DNA of 64,000 bases from Euborellia annulipes (GCA_023213315.1 JAKCPI010005185.1:62001-126000); one strand, 5' to 3'; positions 10,817-22,870 are shown, counted from the stretch's first letter. A program made the numbers and translations. The notes: generated from the letters alone by a model not told the origin.

Positions 10817-11154
10817 ATTATCATTTTTTTCCCTAAAAAAGTTAAAATAAAATTACTGTACCCTTAAAATGCGCAAAAAATAGATAAAATATTTTAAAAT
10901 CTTCATACGTTTTGGTCCTAATAACGTTATTTATTTATTTTAATAATAAATGAAATTTTTAATATCATTCTGAGAGTTAGCATTGATATTATTTCTCTCC
11001 CCAGTAACCTTAATTGCTTTAGTCTTTGACGATTATTGTTATTAGAAATAAAAGCCATTTTTACAAGGGTATTTTTTTTGGCTGGTAGAATTCAGGAATA
11101 AAAATAATACAAAATTCAGTCAGGATTTTTACTTTAAAAAAATATATTTTTAGC

Positions 11155-11240
11155 AGCTAACTTTTCTGCCTTGGTTTAAGTCATTGCTTTATACCACCGA
11201 AGATGGCTTTAACCAAGACCGAAACGTTAGCTGTTACAAA
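11155..11240. mobile_element. inverted hammerhead-like pair (Penelope-like remnant)
   Basis: The plus-strand motif at about 11203-11237 reads CGAAGA, T, GGCTTTAACCAAGACC, GAAA, CGTT, AGCTGTTA, closely related to 5899-5942 but with the first core base changed. The left side (11157-11186, minus) is a more decayed copy starting AGCAGCTAACTTTTCTGCC. Poly-purine and LTR-like words flank it. Confidence 0.5.
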
Positions 11241-11362
11241 TAAATTTTTTTAAAGAAAAATCCTTTTCTTCTATTTTTACTTTCTCTTTTTATTCCTAAT
11301 TAAATGACATTTTATTTGGCACAAATCGTGGTTTATTTTAGCAAATGATAATACAAAAAGTG

Positions 11363-11533
11363 GCCCTTGACCCGTGGCTCAGAGAGAAGACACTAGCTTT
11401 TCGCGCCCGGGTCCCGGGTTCGCCTCCCGTCCCAGGCGAGAAAAATTTATTTCATTTGATTTACTACAAATCATTTGAAATAAATGGGATGGGGTCTAAA
11501 TGGCCTTAGATGCCGAAAAAGACCTTAAAAAAA
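11363..11533 (+). mobile_element. tRNA-derived SINE, copy 1
   Basis: The head has an A-box-like GTGGCTCAGAGAG and a B-box-like GGGTTCGCCTCCC (11406-11419). The body ends GGTCTAAATGGCCTTAGATG, CCGAAAAAGACCTT and an A-run. It is flanked by a perfect 13-bp target duplication AATACAAAAAGTG (11350-11362, 11534-11546). The polymerase III promoter type is tRNA-like; the tail is shared with other SINEs in the window. Confidence 0.85.
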
Positions 11534-11564
11534 AATACAAAAAGTGTTATTAATTACAATAAAA

Positions 11565-11625
11565 TACAACGTATTGGCTGCTAAATTCCGGAGCCGTCAT
11601 CAGGTCCATTGTTCAAGCAGCTGAT
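11565..11625 (-). repeat. Penelope-like hammerhead remnant
   Basis: The minus strand reads CCTGATGACGGCTCCGGAAT with GCAGCC following, the CTGATGA box and a stem II related to the plus-strand motif at 24092. The GAAA box is not preserved. Confidence 0.35.
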
Positions 11626-11879
11626 TTATACAAAAAAAAATGACTTTTATTTCTAACCTCCAAATTTGTTCTCTTTTCCTGAAATTAGTTTTTTTTTACG
11701 CTTTTATTCTACTTTCATTGCTGTCAGTTAATTTCTTCATATTGTCAATTTTCCTCTATGTGAAATATTATATACAAAGGCTCACAACATTTTAATAAAA
11801 AATTTATATATTTTATAATTCGCTAAGATCCGACTGTCTTCTGTCACTCTGTATTTGGCGACTTCCTGTTGAAATTTCG

Positions 11880-12042
11880 AAACCAAATTTGAAATGCTCA
11901 TAGAGGACCTTAGAGATTACGACCTTAGAGACGTGAAGCTTCTCATAATTAAGAAAAGGCGAGGGTCCGGCGCAGGCGGGCCCGAGACAACTGGTGGGGT
12001 GTCCAGAGTGCGAAGCCCGGCGAAGGCGGGCGCCGCGGCTAG
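11880..12042 (+). mobile_element. possible Helitron-type 3' end
   Basis: A GC-rich segment (GGCGAGGGTCCGGCGCAGGC and GCCCGGCGAAGGCGGGCGCC) forms hairpins and ends GCGGCTAGT at 12042. A hairpin followed by a CTAG(T) end is typical of Helitron 3' termini in insects. The 5' end was not found, so the assignment is tentative. Confidence 0.35.
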
Positions 12043-12176
12043 TTAAAATAAAAGCATTAAACGCTTATTGAAACTTGGAAAAAAAATGTTCTATCACATC
12101 CCCTTTTAATTAGCAAAATATGGTGAAAAGTTTTAAATAAAAACTATAGTAATTTTATTGGCTTTTTTTTAAACAG

Positions 12177-12447
12177 TATTTTATTCATGTCTCATCAACT
12201 ACCGACTATCAAGTCACAAAGTAATCCGCTCACTTTCCTGCCTTCAAACTTACACCTTGAAGTCGCAAGGGTAAATCATCATCACTTTCTTCAACCTGTG
12301 GAAGAATCTCACGGGCAACCTGCCAAACCACAACCAGCGCTCAAGACACAAGATTCTCTTGCCATTCAACAACTAACAAGTAATCATCAAGAATTATTAA
12401 AACACAAAACCACCTCAGCAACATCTCAAACATCAAGAACTATTTAA
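12177..12447 (+). CDS. possible terminal coding exon, Gln/His/Pro-rich
   Basis: A pyrimidine tract and AAACAG acceptor (12163-12176) precede an open frame that runs through ATG 12187 to TAA 12445-12447 (86 codons from the Met). The segment is clearly richer in G+C than the DNA around it. The encoded stretch is low-complexity and hydrophilic: SHQLPTIKSQSNPLTFLPSN, a His run, QPAKPQPALKTQDS and HQELLKHKTT. No domain is recognised, and no transmembrane or signal segment is apparent. AATAAA-like signals follow at about 12685 and 12706. It could be the last exon of a gene whose other exons lie outside the window, or chance; the gene identity is unknown. Confidence 0.3.
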
Positions 12448-13640
12448 TTTGTTTTGTTATTCCCATATTTATCCATCATTATTAAATTTCTATTTACAAT
12501 CAACTTTGAAAGTCCAATAATCTTAGTACAAATTAGCTCTCATTGATTTGAAGTCAAAAAAATTTTCAATTACTCTTTTTTTTATCTTCTTGTTTCATTT
12601 TTCTCTTTTATTTGTGAAGAAAAAAAAAATTTTTTCCTCTCTATTCGAGTTCTTTTTCAAATCAGAAAAGAAAAGATGATCAAATAAAATACAGAATAAT
12701 ACCAATAAAGAAGATCAAAATACTTCATTGAAAAGTTTCTTTTAAATAAAAAAAGAAAATAAGGGCTAGTTGCATCATTTCTAATTAACTAGCTCTCCCT
12801 CGAATAAGCTAGTTGACTATGACTCAAGTTTTTTCACATCTATTAGTTAAGCTAATCATATGATTAAATAAGACAGCAAAATCGTAGTTACCAAATTCGG
12901 TATAACGCTTAACTAAACTGTTAAAAAATATTCATAAACAAGTATAGAAAGTCTGTTATACAAACTGTTTATGAATTTTACATTTGGGTATATAATGCTT
13001 ATTTGTATGAATTAATTAATCGTAATCAAACATTTAATCACATCCAATGAATCAATTCAACAATCCAAGTATTAACTTTGAAACAAAGTACATAAAACTT
13101 AGATTCGATTCGGGCACTCAGCCAAACCAAATTCTCTTTCTATAATGATCTATAAATATATTTAGTATTAAACCTTTTAAATCAAGTTTAAATATTTCTA
13201 GAAAGTTTCCGCGACCGGGTCTATGTGAAGTTAAAATTTCTCGGATTAATATTTATGAAATATTTTATTATTTAGTTTTACAAAATAATAATAAAAAACA
13301 AGTTAGAAACTTAGTCGTATTTTAATAAAGTTCTCAAGGAGGATCTCTCTATTCCTTTTCTAACTCGACTAGTTGGTATAGACAAATATAATTACACCCA
13401 GGATAAAGGCATAGAGGGTTGGGGGAAGTAATTAACCCCACAGACCCTATCTACAAATACATTTGCGAAATTTATAGTGAGGTGTAAGGCAACGTCGAGT
13501 TAAGCAAAATCCCAAAAGACCCGAGAGAATTCCTAATATTGACTCAAGTCATTGCATAGAAAATCCACCCTTACGATTATTGTTACTACTATGATATGAA
13601 AAAAATTAGCCAATGATGGAATTCCCTTTTACTTATATTA
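12448..13640. other. AT-rich stretch, weak TIR candidate
   Basis: Contains a possible short inverted pair (CTAACTCGAC near 13360 and GTCGAGTTAA near 13495) that could bound a small MITE. Words near 12880-12910 resemble 1150-1195. No gene is supported. Confidence 0.3.
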
Positions 13641-13644
13641 AAAA

Positions 13645-14398
13645 TCTGTGACTTAAAGCACAGCAGATTTTTTGCCTTGGCCACTTCCTCATCCAGTCAA
13701 TTGTTTTAAATTTTCCATAGGCTTTGTGTATTTCAATTGTATTTTAAATGTTGATTGCTTGAAATAAATTATGGTTATTTTTCCAAATTTTAATCTCATA
13801 TTTGAATATTTTATAAATAATGGAATATGCTAAATAAATACAAAATTTCATAAAAATTGGAACAAATTTTTTTAAATGTGTAAAAAGCTCCAAAGGGGCC
13901 CCGAATCGAAATTAACATGCAAATCCCCATAGGGATTTAACATTTACTCTATGGAAGGAAGAGCCTGAAAATGAATTTGAAAAAATTTGAATTACTAAAT
14001 CAGTAAAGTGTACTTCCACGAAAATTTTACTGTAATAGGCTAGCTACTTTTTAAAGAACATCTAAAAAATAGTTGATATATGAATTTTAATCAAAATCGT
14101 TAGAGCAGATTTTGAGAAATTCGAAAAAGCTAGTAAAGTACTAGTATTTACTTTTTGACCGATTTTGTTCAAAAGCTTATTTTGACTCTCTGGGAGGATA
14201 CACCTAACTTAAATATAAAATTTCAATCTTGTAGTTCAATTCCTTCCTGCTTAAAGTCGTTACAACACACACACACACACACACATACAGACAGACACAC
14301 AGACAGGCCACTTTTTTTTAACTCAGGGGACCTCAAAACATGTAAAAATCTCTACATACATTTTTTGATATCATCGCAATCTCTATATATTACATGGT
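13645..14398 (+). repeat. family H repeat, decayed copy
   Basis: The P hairpin is reduced to short arms (CTGTGAC and CAGCAGATTTTTT). Central words, a mutated core (AAAGTACTAGTATTTACT at about 14131), a CA microsatellite (14264-14285) and R-end words follow in order. The frame at 14155-14400 arises from the CA repeat (Thr-His) and is not a gene. Confidence 0.65.
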
Positions 14399-14581
14399 AA
14401 AAATTATCACCATTTTCAATTCAGTACTGGGTATTAAATTAAATTAATATTAATTCTACTGCACTATAATAAGGATTTTGTCAATATTTTTCTGTTGAAT
14501 AGCATGCAAATAAACCCTATTAGAAATTACATACTCCAAAATTTGCATTTTTGCTCCCTAATATAATTAGGTGCATCTATG

Positions 14582-14785
14582 TACAGTCGACGCCACAAAT
14601 GCCTGCCCAAAGTGCTCTAGAATGGAGCTTTGAGCTTAGTCAACCAAACTAATGTATTTAAAATAAATAAATTATCTTTTTTTTTAATGAAACCGAAGGG
14701 GAAAACTACTTTTAAGCCAACACCTAGGCGTTTTGGTTGCCTAAACTCTAGGCTACACTCTCGAGCACTTGTGGCGCCGACTATA
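14582..14785. mobile_element. TA-flanked MITE (CAGTCGGCGCC family), copy 1
   Basis: Terminal inverted repeats CAGTCGACGCCACAAATGCC and GAGCACTTGTGGCGCCGACT next to TA dinucleotides. The interior has AAACTAATGTATTT and a poly-T patch shared with the other copies. TA target and TIR length fit Tc1/mariner-type non-autonomous elements. Confidence 0.75.
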
Positions 14786-15905
14786 CAGGACTTGTGCTAT
14801 AATTGCAGTGTTGATTGAAAATGGGAGAAAACTTTTTCGAAGTTTTTAAACGAATTTGAGAGTTATTTATTTAGTTTTCTTATATTTTTTGTATTAAATA
14901 ATAGGAAAAAAAAAACGAAGAGCCCTTCTTTTAAACTCAAGATTGACCTTTTATGGGTTTGGGTTAAAGTTAAGTAGCAAAACAATGAATTATTCACCTT
15001 TAATTTGAATAAGGGTCACGAAATGCAGTCTCGGGAACGAGATAATTTTCCGAACAGATTGAAACCTTTTAAAAAGATTTAACGTTTCTGTTTCCTTCGG
15101 ATTATAGATAATTACTGAATGAATTCATAAAAGTAAAAAGGAGCTCATTCCAAAAAAAAAAAAAATGAATATTTGTATTTGAATGAATCAAATTTTCTTT
15201 ATTTCGTTTTTATTCTTATACATAAAACTTTGATTATGACGATATTTTTTTTTTATCATTCCGTTAGTTTAATGATGGAAAAGATTAAAAAATCGATGCT
15301 AGAAAATTTTATACTCAATAAATCTAAATGTGTATGTCACTCAAAATTAGCGTAGGCCTATATAAATTAAATAACATAAATTTTATTTTGCTTAAAAACA
15401 AAATATTATTAAGTTCGTAAAATATTAAATCGGATTTAAATTTAAATTTTAATATTTAACTCAAAATACATTTAGTTCATTTAGTAAAGATTATATAAAA
15501 AAATGAGGATCAAAGGTTTTAATATGCATAATCAAATTAAAACCAAATGGATTTATTGTAAATATTTTATTTATTTATATTTGGACTATAAAGTTTTCTT
15601 TTAATTGTGTTATCGTATTTTCTCATTGGCAAGGGTGAATCACCCCCCTCTCCAACTCACAAATACATTCTTCATAAGCTTTAATAATTTTTTTTCTCTA
15701 ATAATATCAAGTCAAAGAGAGTAATCTATAATAATATTTAATTTTTAATATTATTTTTAATATTCTGATCTAGAGATTTTTTGTGTGACATCCTGACAGA
15801 CTATTACCAGGCAGTAGGCCTATATCGTCTCTCGAAACGTTTCTCCTCTTTAGTTATTTATCAATTATTAACTAACTAAATTGGGAAAATATAACTAAAT
15901 TGTTT
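14786..15905. other. unannotated AT-rich stretch
   Basis: Only low-complexity sequence and chance frames. No TIR pair, tail or coding motif was recognised. Confidence 0.3.
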
Positions 15906-16797
15906 TTAAAAAAATCTGGTGTGCCAACGCACATCATACAACTTTCACAGACATTCGATAATCGAAAGTTATGTACTGCCACACCAGATTTTTTTGTGTC
16001 GAGACCTATTTAGTTTCTCATTCTTAATTTATTCCAAACCTGAGCAATTGTGTTTTAAATGTTGACTGCTAGAAATAAACTCTAATTTTGACGTGACAAC
16101 GTCTTACAATGTATAGTGGCCGGAAAGGGAGGCATGCACGAAAAAGTTGGCGCCTTAAATAACTCCTCTGTCTTAAGAGGTATAATTATATTTAATAAAC
16201 TGTAGAAAGAATGATTCTTCAGCTAAAGATTCATTATTTATTTTTTTCCTGTTATTTTATTTTACCGCGTGGCGGTAAATTCTAATTTGAAAGTTTAGAC
16301 CACTGTAGATTCCGAACGGCTAAACAGATCAGACTAAATGTGACGTCATTTTGTGCAAAAAGAAAAAATCTAATTGACTATATAAAAAAAATCGCGGGTT
16401 AATTATCTCTAAAATCAATTTGTTTCTCAAAAACCTTGGATATTTTATACACAATAGAGAATCCTAAATAATAAATACAAAATTTCATAAAATTTGGAAA
16501 TTTTTTTTTTAATATGTAAAAAGTTCCAAAGGGGACATCCTTTTGCATCGAAATTAACATGCAAATCCCCATAGGGATTTAACATTGGCTCTATGGAAGG
16601 AAGAGTCTGAAAATGAATTTGAAAAAACTGAAAAAGCACATCAGCTTCAAACAGTTTTCACGAAAAATTTTACTGATATACTTTTTAAATACCATCTAAA
16701 AAATAGTTGATTTATGAATTTTAATCAAAATGGAAAACAATTTATATTTTGTTACCATGACAACCATTTCTCATATCTTTTTTTTCGGTAAGAGAAA
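15906..16797 (+). repeat. family H repeat with 340-bp unrelated insert
   Basis: P hairpin at 15908-15995 (AATCTGGTGTG...CACACCAGATT, partly decayed inside), then normal flank to about 16088. Homology stops and resumes at about 16438 (TATTTTATACACAATAGAG) through to TAAGAGAAAGTA at 16797. The insert 16089-16437 begins GACGTGACAACGTC and has no clear TIRs. There is no core palindrome in this copy. Confidence 0.65.
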
Positions 16798-17600
16798 GTA
16801 ATAGTTTAATGACAGACAAGACAGTCCAACAAGCTCTCTGTTTGTTTTTTTTTTCAAATCCCGCTTTCTAAAACACAAAACACTTTCTCTAGATCTCGCC
16901 ACCCAAATTCCGCCATTTCGCCTACCTTCCAATGGGCTCGGGTCTGCCTTCGGCGGACCTACCTTTGCCTTTCCTATTCTATCTTGGCCTTTTTTAACAT
17001 GTCGTTTTACTCAGAAGAACAAACATATATAAATAATAAATTTATTTAATATGCTTCTTTTTATTTAGTCTCAAAATTTTGAATGTTTATTATTATATTA
17101 ACTTGTTTACAATTTCAACATATTAATATGATTTTGTTTTTATATTACTTTTGTAATTATTAGATGATTTTCCCTAAATAGAAAGATATTAATAATTATC
17201 TATTTTGCTCAAATATTTATCATTAACCACAAATTTGAATTATGCAAAGGCAGATAGGTCTAGTTGGCATTCTGCAAGTTAATTATCCCCCACAGAGCTA
17301 CTACTATGTCTGGCATGTGGGCATAAGGGTATTTGCAAATGAAAGGATATCAAGATATCATATCTTAATACTGGTATTTTGTTCCTTATCTTTATTGATA
17401 TATTATCTACGTTATAAATAAATCATAAAAGACAAAAATTTGGACTACAGTACAATATTATTTTATACAAAATAATTTTAAACATTTTACTGAGTGGCAA
17501 CTGAAAGGTGACCTTAGGGAGAGAATTTTGTGGATTTAATAAATAATTTTAAACTTTTATTATGAGTAAATATGACCAAGATGTAATGGTGATTAAATTC
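16798..17600. other. unannotated stretch
   Basis: A GC-richer patch at 16895-16985 (GGTCTGCCTTCGGCGGACC forms a hairpin) is followed by AT-rich DNA with no recognisable feature. Confidence 0.3.
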
Positions 17601-17754
17601 TTTCGGCATCTAAGGCCATTTAGACTTTATCCTTATTTATTTAAAATGATTGATAGGCAATTCAATTGAAATAAATTGTTCTCCTTAGTGACGGGAAGCA
17701 AACCCGGTACCCCAGGCACGTTAAGTTAATAACTTCCCTCTGAACCAAGGGTGA
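17601..17754 (-). mobile_element. tRNA-derived SINE, copy 2
   Basis: On the minus strand it runs CACCCTTGGTTCAGAGGGAA (A box), CGGGTTTGCTTCCCGTC (B box) and ends GGCCTTAGATGCCGAAAGAA, parallel to the copy at 11363. The A-tail is short and the flanking duplication is not convincing. Confidence 0.65.
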
Positions 17755-18061
17755 TGGAATCAATAATAATAAATTGTTTTTATAACTGATTAAAAAATTA
17801 TGATAATTAATTAGAAATAAAATACATTTTTGGCGTGGTTTATTTTATTTGTATTTTTAAAATAAAAATTTTACCAACTGCAATAAAATATACTGAAAAT
17901 TTTTTTTTTGTAATTTTACAATTGTTTAGGAAGCATATTTCCTATACAAAATTCATAGTAAATTTTTGCAAAAACCATTTACAAATGTATTGTAATTTTC
18001 AAAGGCCATTTGAAAATTAGAATGAAAATGTGTTGTAATTTTAGAATGACATTTGAAAATT

Positions 18062-18200
18062 TGGGGGGAAATTGGGGGGTATTTTTATAATTTTTAAACT
18101 TTTTTTGAAAAAAAAAATTTTTTAAAAAAAAATTATAAAAATTTTTTTAAAAATAAAAAATACATTTTTTTTTTTTAAAAAAAATTTTAAATTTAAAATA
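18062..18200. repeat. poly-A/poly-T low-complexity block
   Basis: Alternating runs of A and T with a GGGGGGAAATTGGGGGG patch at the left. It is nearly devoid of G and C and has no other structure. Confidence 0.6.
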
Positions 18201-18344
18201 TTTTTTGTTGTAAATATTTGAACGCATACATTTGTAAATTTTGTAGATAAATGCATACTAGTTATTATTTATAAGGGAAATTTGTAAATTTAGTATTCCA
18301 AAACACACTAAAATTAAGATGTTTTTTCTTTACAGTGTAGAGAG

Positions 18345-18496
18345 CTTCTCATACCTAGTGTCCCGGGTTTACTTCCCGTCCCAAGTGAGGAAAATTTATT
18401 TCAATTGAATTGGCTACGGTACCAATCATTCTAAATAAATATAGATGAGGTCTAAATGGCCTTAGATGCCAAAAAAGACCTTAAAACAAATTAAAA
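18345..18496 (+). mobile_element. tRNA-derived SINE, copy 3, 5'-truncated
   Basis: Retains the B-box region (GGGTTTACTTCCCGTCCC), TTATTTCAATTGAATTGG and the shared tail GGTCTAAATGGCCTTAGATG followed by CCAAAAAAGACC. The A box is lost or decayed. Confidence 0.65.
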
Positions 18497-18785
18497 AATA
18501 ATAATAATAAACAACTATAAAATATCCTAAACCACATGAATCCATTCACTTAAATGAATATGAAATGCTCTGTAGAGTAAGTTCTAAAGGTAACCGTAAA
18601 TAGGATTATCTCTCTTGACTAACAATAAGAAGAGTCGGAAAGTTTTCCAACTTTGTAGTCTATTTATTTATTTATTTTTGTAACCAATTCAATTGAATTT
18701 AGTTAGCTTATTTCTTAAACACAAAGTTCCAAGTAATTTAAACACTTGGGAATGTTGTACGCAACTTAGTTTAAATACTTAGAGG

Positions 18786-18997
18786 TAGAGTCGGCGCACG
18801 TGACAACTGCCTGATATGCTCGAGAGTGGAGCCTTGAACTTAGTCATCCAATATTTTTAAATTAAATTATCTTTTTTTAATGCAACGGATGGAGAAAAGT
18901 TACTTTTAAAATAACAATCCCGATGGCTAAGCATTTGGGTTGCCTAAACTCAAGGCTCCACTCTCGAACACATGAGGAACTTGTGGTGACGACTGTA
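18786..18997. mobile_element. TA-flanked MITE (CAGTCGGCGCC family), copy 2
   Basis: Ends are TAGAGTCGGCGCACGTGACA and GTGGTGACGACTGTA. The sub-terminal GCTCGAGAGTGGAGCC is matched by GGCTCCACTCTCGAAC on the other side. The interior matches the copy at 14582. Confidence 0.75.
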
Positions 18998-20025
18998 CCT
19001 AGGAAACAAATCAATACGGGAATAGTTCACATTACTGTATTTCTATAATTAAACAATTGTTAATATTATGTAAAGAGTTTAGCTATTTTTTTAGGCCCCG
19101 TTTTAATATATAAATTTTGTGAATTTCATCTTATTTTCTCGGAAAAGTGTAAAACATATTTAACATTATATATATATATATATATTTTTTCAATCGCTGG
19201 GGGGGGGGAATAAAATATTGATTTATTTTTTAATGGATTAAGCTCTTGCTGTCTGTCAATTCAATGAAACCACGAACATGTTAAAATTTAGGCCAAACGG
19301 ATAACATAAAAAGTTGTATTAATTGTTGATATTTAATCATTATTGAAATAAAATAAAAGAGTTGAGAGAAATCATTTCGGTAAAAGGCCACATAACAATC
19401 ACTTAGCGCTCAATAAATTGTTAAACAAAACAAACATGAAAAGAAATGTTTTTTTTTTTTTTTTTTTTTTTTTTAAGCGGATCACATATTATTTTAAATT
19501 ATCAAAAAATTATTATTTAAAAAAATAGAAGCCCATTACAGACAGGCATTTGAATTTCATAAAAATTAGGCGAGATGGAAGAAATTTTAAAAGAACCACC
19601 TAAGGTTGTTCGGACATTAAGGCACTTATAAAGATTAAAAGCTATTTTTTTAATATGTTATTAATCACTATCACCTACGTATAAAATAATTTTTCGAAGC
19701 AGATCTGCCGATGGGTTATCGTGTAATTAATTATTAAAAAATTGAGATTTAACATGTAGCCCAAAGGCAATGTAGACGAAACGTACACATATCGAATATG
19801 TAGCTACTCCTGATGAAGATAAAAAAACAAAAAATCTATTTTTATCAATTGACTTTCGTAGAATACGTTAAAAATAAAATCAAAATTTTCTGACGAAGTA
19901 TATATTTTAACATGAAAGACAAAAAATTCTCAAAATGTCTGTCCGCTATGTTTAAAAATAAGTAAGTCAAGTGACTCAGACCATTCCGGCAACGTCGCAT
20001 AAAATAAAACGCGTTTCTCGCTTTC
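18998..20025. other. AT-rich stretch, microsatellites, possible intron
   Basis: TA run at about 19168-19185, poly-G at 19200-19208, poly-T at 19449-19474. If the exon at 20032-20097 is real, its intron would extend into this region on the minus strand; no acceptor plus exon could be identified. Confidence 0.35.
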
Positions 20026-20031
20026 ACTTAC

Positions 20032-20097
20032 ATTTGTTTCCCAATTGATTTTTCTCGCAAATCGCCCATTGTGTCTAAACTGATTTGCATTACTCAT
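20032..20097 (-). CDS. possible 22-codon first coding exon
   Basis: On the minus strand, ACAATGAGT gives a good start context at 20097. The codons spell MSNANQFRHNGRFARKINW and then ETN, and the exon ends exactly at a strong donor (AAT followed by GTAAGT, 20031-20026) in phase 0. The peptide is basic and non-repetitive; no family was recognised. The frame stays open beyond the donor for about 34 more codons, so an unspliced short protein is the alternative. The upstream promoter elements support a real transcript start. No second exon could be found in the window, and a transposon-encoded gene is possible. Confidence 0.4.
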
Positions 20098-20190
20098 TGT
20101 AATATTATAAATAAAATACAACTGAACACTATACAAGATCAACAAAATCAGCTGTTAAATGCAAATGTTGCCAGATCTATATTATGTAAA
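20098..20190 (-). promoter_or_regulatory. candidate core promoter for the exon at 20032-20097
   Basis: Reading toward the exon on the minus strand: ATCTGGCAACATTTGC, then AACAGCTGATTTTG (20156-20143; its plus strand reads ATCAGCTGTT, the E-box-like element of Drosophila housekeeping core promoters), then GTGTTCAGTTG (about 20135-20125), matching the arthropod initiator TCAGT, about 30 bases upstream of the ATG. No TATA box. Confidence 0.4.
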
Positions 20191-21097
20191 AAAATACTTG
20201 AGTCAAAAGTCATTTATTTATTATTTTTGATAATTAAATTATTAACTTAACCCAATTATTTAGATTCTATTTTGACCTCCCTTAGGTTATTTTAATCACT
20301 TCTATTTTATAAATAAGAAGTAAATTTTGTTGAAGTTTGAAACTGCTGATATATTAATAAAAAGTAATTCATAGGCCATATTAAATATTTTTGTTATACC
20401 ATATTATTTCAAAAGACAAATTACTGTATGCATTTCCATCAATATTCCAATAATTCAATTATAATTGATCATTTATCTGAACGACCAACCAAATTACAAT
20501 TTGAATTTTTTAATTCTTCTTTTCAATTATTAAAATATTTAATGGGGATGGGAATTTTTGTTGGCTATTATTAACTCAAATTAAATATTTTCTTTAATAT
20601 AAAAAGAAAATTCTTTTTTGTTCTTTTTTTTTTATATTCTAAATTGAAATAATACAAATTGGAAAAACATATAAGTTATACGAAAAGTGTAAGTTGCTTA
20701 TCTTTGAAAAGAAACAAAGTTAATATTGTTGTTATTACAGTCACGAAGCGAGGCTTCTTTTTCTCGAAAAAGACTAAAGAGGACTCCATTTAGGATGACC
20801 TGTACAAATATTGAAAATACGAGTATACACCGTTATATATATATATATATATATATATTGTGTAAACATGTTTAAACCGATTCAGCAAGACCAAACTAAT
20901 CAAAAATTCTCTAGTATGGAAGTAGAAAACCACATTTCGAAATTAAACAATAAATTATTTATTTTTTATAATTAAATAAATTTATTATTTTAATTAATTA
21001 TTGATTAAATAAAATAGCTGAAAAAGATAGGAAGTAGAGCGACGAATCTGCCAATTTATTCTTGGCATGCGCTACCACTAGACCCCAGTACTGCATT
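20191..21097. other. unannotated AT-rich stretch
   Basis: TA microsatellite at about 20836-20858. No gene or element recognised. Confidence 0.3.
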
Positions 21098-21372
21098 CGA
21101 CATCAGACAACTAAAATGAAGTATTTGGACTCACTAACTCAAGAACATAAATTCTCAGATGAGTCGAATTTTATCTTTAAAAATTAAGTCATTTTAAAAT
21201 AGGCTACTCTGCCTGGGAAAAAATAACAGAAATTTTTTTTTTATAAACACTAAGAAAATAAATCAAACTAAAAAAAAAAAAAAAACAATTGTTTTTAAAA
21301 TACTTTATTTCAACTCATCTGAGAATTTCATTAGTTGAGTTAAAATACTTCATTTTAGTTGTCTGATGACAG
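21098..21372. mobile_element. foldback MITE with about 80-bp inverted arms
   Basis: The left arm begins CATCAGACAACTAAAATGAA and holds AATTCTCAGATGAGT. The right arm (21291-21372) is its complement, ending TTTTAGTTGTCTGATGACAG. A 100-bp AT-rich centre separates them. Long imperfect arms with no coding capacity fit a foldback MITE; the superfamily is not assigned. Confidence 0.65.
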
Positions 21373-22279
21373 AAAAAATAATTAAACTCAGAAGAATTAG
21401 TACATTTGGGTTAAAAAAATTTTTCTCGTGAAAAATCTGTGGTTTGTTGTTTTACAAATATACGCAGTATATTGTTATTGATTAAAAAAAAATTTTTAAT
21501 TTTCAATTCGAAATAAGTGAATAACAAAAAACATATGTCAATTTATCTTTATAGAAAAAATTTAATATAAATTGAACATGTTGCAATTGGAGCTTGTTGT
21601 TTATTTAAATAGTGCCTTTTCGCTTTCTAAGTAACCCTTTCTGATTAGCAGTTTTCCCACAAATTATTTATAAGAGGATAAAAGGCGTAGAAAATAATTA
21701 GACCCTCGAGCTCTGTTATCCATTTTCTCCTTTATATATGGACATATGATTTTTCCCAGAGGAAAAAATGATATTCACAAACACACAAGGGCTGAGAATA
21801 ATTTCCAGAATTTATTTGCCCCATTTGGATAGATATATTTCTAACAATTGTTTAAATCTTACTTGAAAAATGACATTTGTAACTAGGGAAAAGTTTATTT
21901 TTTTTTAAACACATTGAATAAAGAATGGATAATTACAGGAATAAAATAGGAGATGGAACCTTTTCATCTGATTTACTTTTTTTGTGATTTATTGTATTAT
22001 GAAATATATTTAAAAATTTAAAATAATAGGAGGCATGTGACAAAACGGGGTAAGCTGCGGATTATAGATTTGAAAAATCAACACAACTCCGGCTAAAGTT
22101 CGCTAATCAGGGCGCAAACAGAATTTATCTCTCTGGGAGGGGCGTTTCATTTTTTTTTAGGAATCTTTTCTTTTTCCCAATAAGCAGGAACATTCAGGGA
22201 TTTTGTGGTTAATAAAATTTAAAACAAAACCAAAAATTTTTTTAAATCAAAAAGCAAAAAATTTTAAAAGTCAAAAAAT
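21373..22279. other. unannotated AT-rich stretch
   Basis: No supported feature. Confidence 0.3.
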
Positions 22280-22870
22280 TAATTAAAAACATTAAGTGAT
22301 ATATTGTTAGATTTTGAGAAAATCGAAAAAACAAAAAATTATATTAGTAAAGTACTAGTATTCTTTGGCCAATTTTATTCATATTCATCGAGACGTCTAG
22401 GAAATGGGTATTTAGCTTAAGTATAAAATTTAATTATCGAGAGTTTATTTGTTTTTGAGTTATTTAGGTAACCCACATTTTTTGATATTTAACTTGAAAT
22501 TCATTAAATTTATTGTGACAAAAACTAAAATTCAAGCTAATAAGAAAATCCACTCTTTTAATGGCAATTTTAAGAAAAGCAATAATACAGGCATTTAAAA
22601 GCAATAAAATATCTTTTATAGAATAATATTTTGATAATTAATCTTTTTAAAATTTAGAATTTTTTCACAATAAATTTAATGAATTTCAAGTGAAATATCA
22701 AAAAATATGGGTTAAAGGAATAACTCAAAAACAAAAAAATCTTTCAATACTCAAATTTTTTATTTAAACCAAGTAGGCATGTCGCACGTATCTTAAGGAT
22801 TTTCACTTAGCACTTTACTGATGAAATTTTCTATTATTTTCCGATTTTCTGAAAGTTGGCTCTATCAGTT
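22280..22870. repeat. palindromic family H derivative
   Basis: Family H core words (GATTTTGAGAAAATCGAAAA, AGTAAAGTACTAGTATTC) on the left and CACTTTACTGATGAAATTTT on the right are mirror images around about 22600. ACCCACATTTTTTGATATTT pairs with AAATATCAAAAAATATGGGT. So this is a divergent H core duplicated as a foldback, like the one at 29200-29760. Confidence 0.55.

Noticed and set aside
19795..19820. CTGATGA box near GACGAAACGTAC
   Set aside because: The boxes are in the wrong order and no stem II links them.
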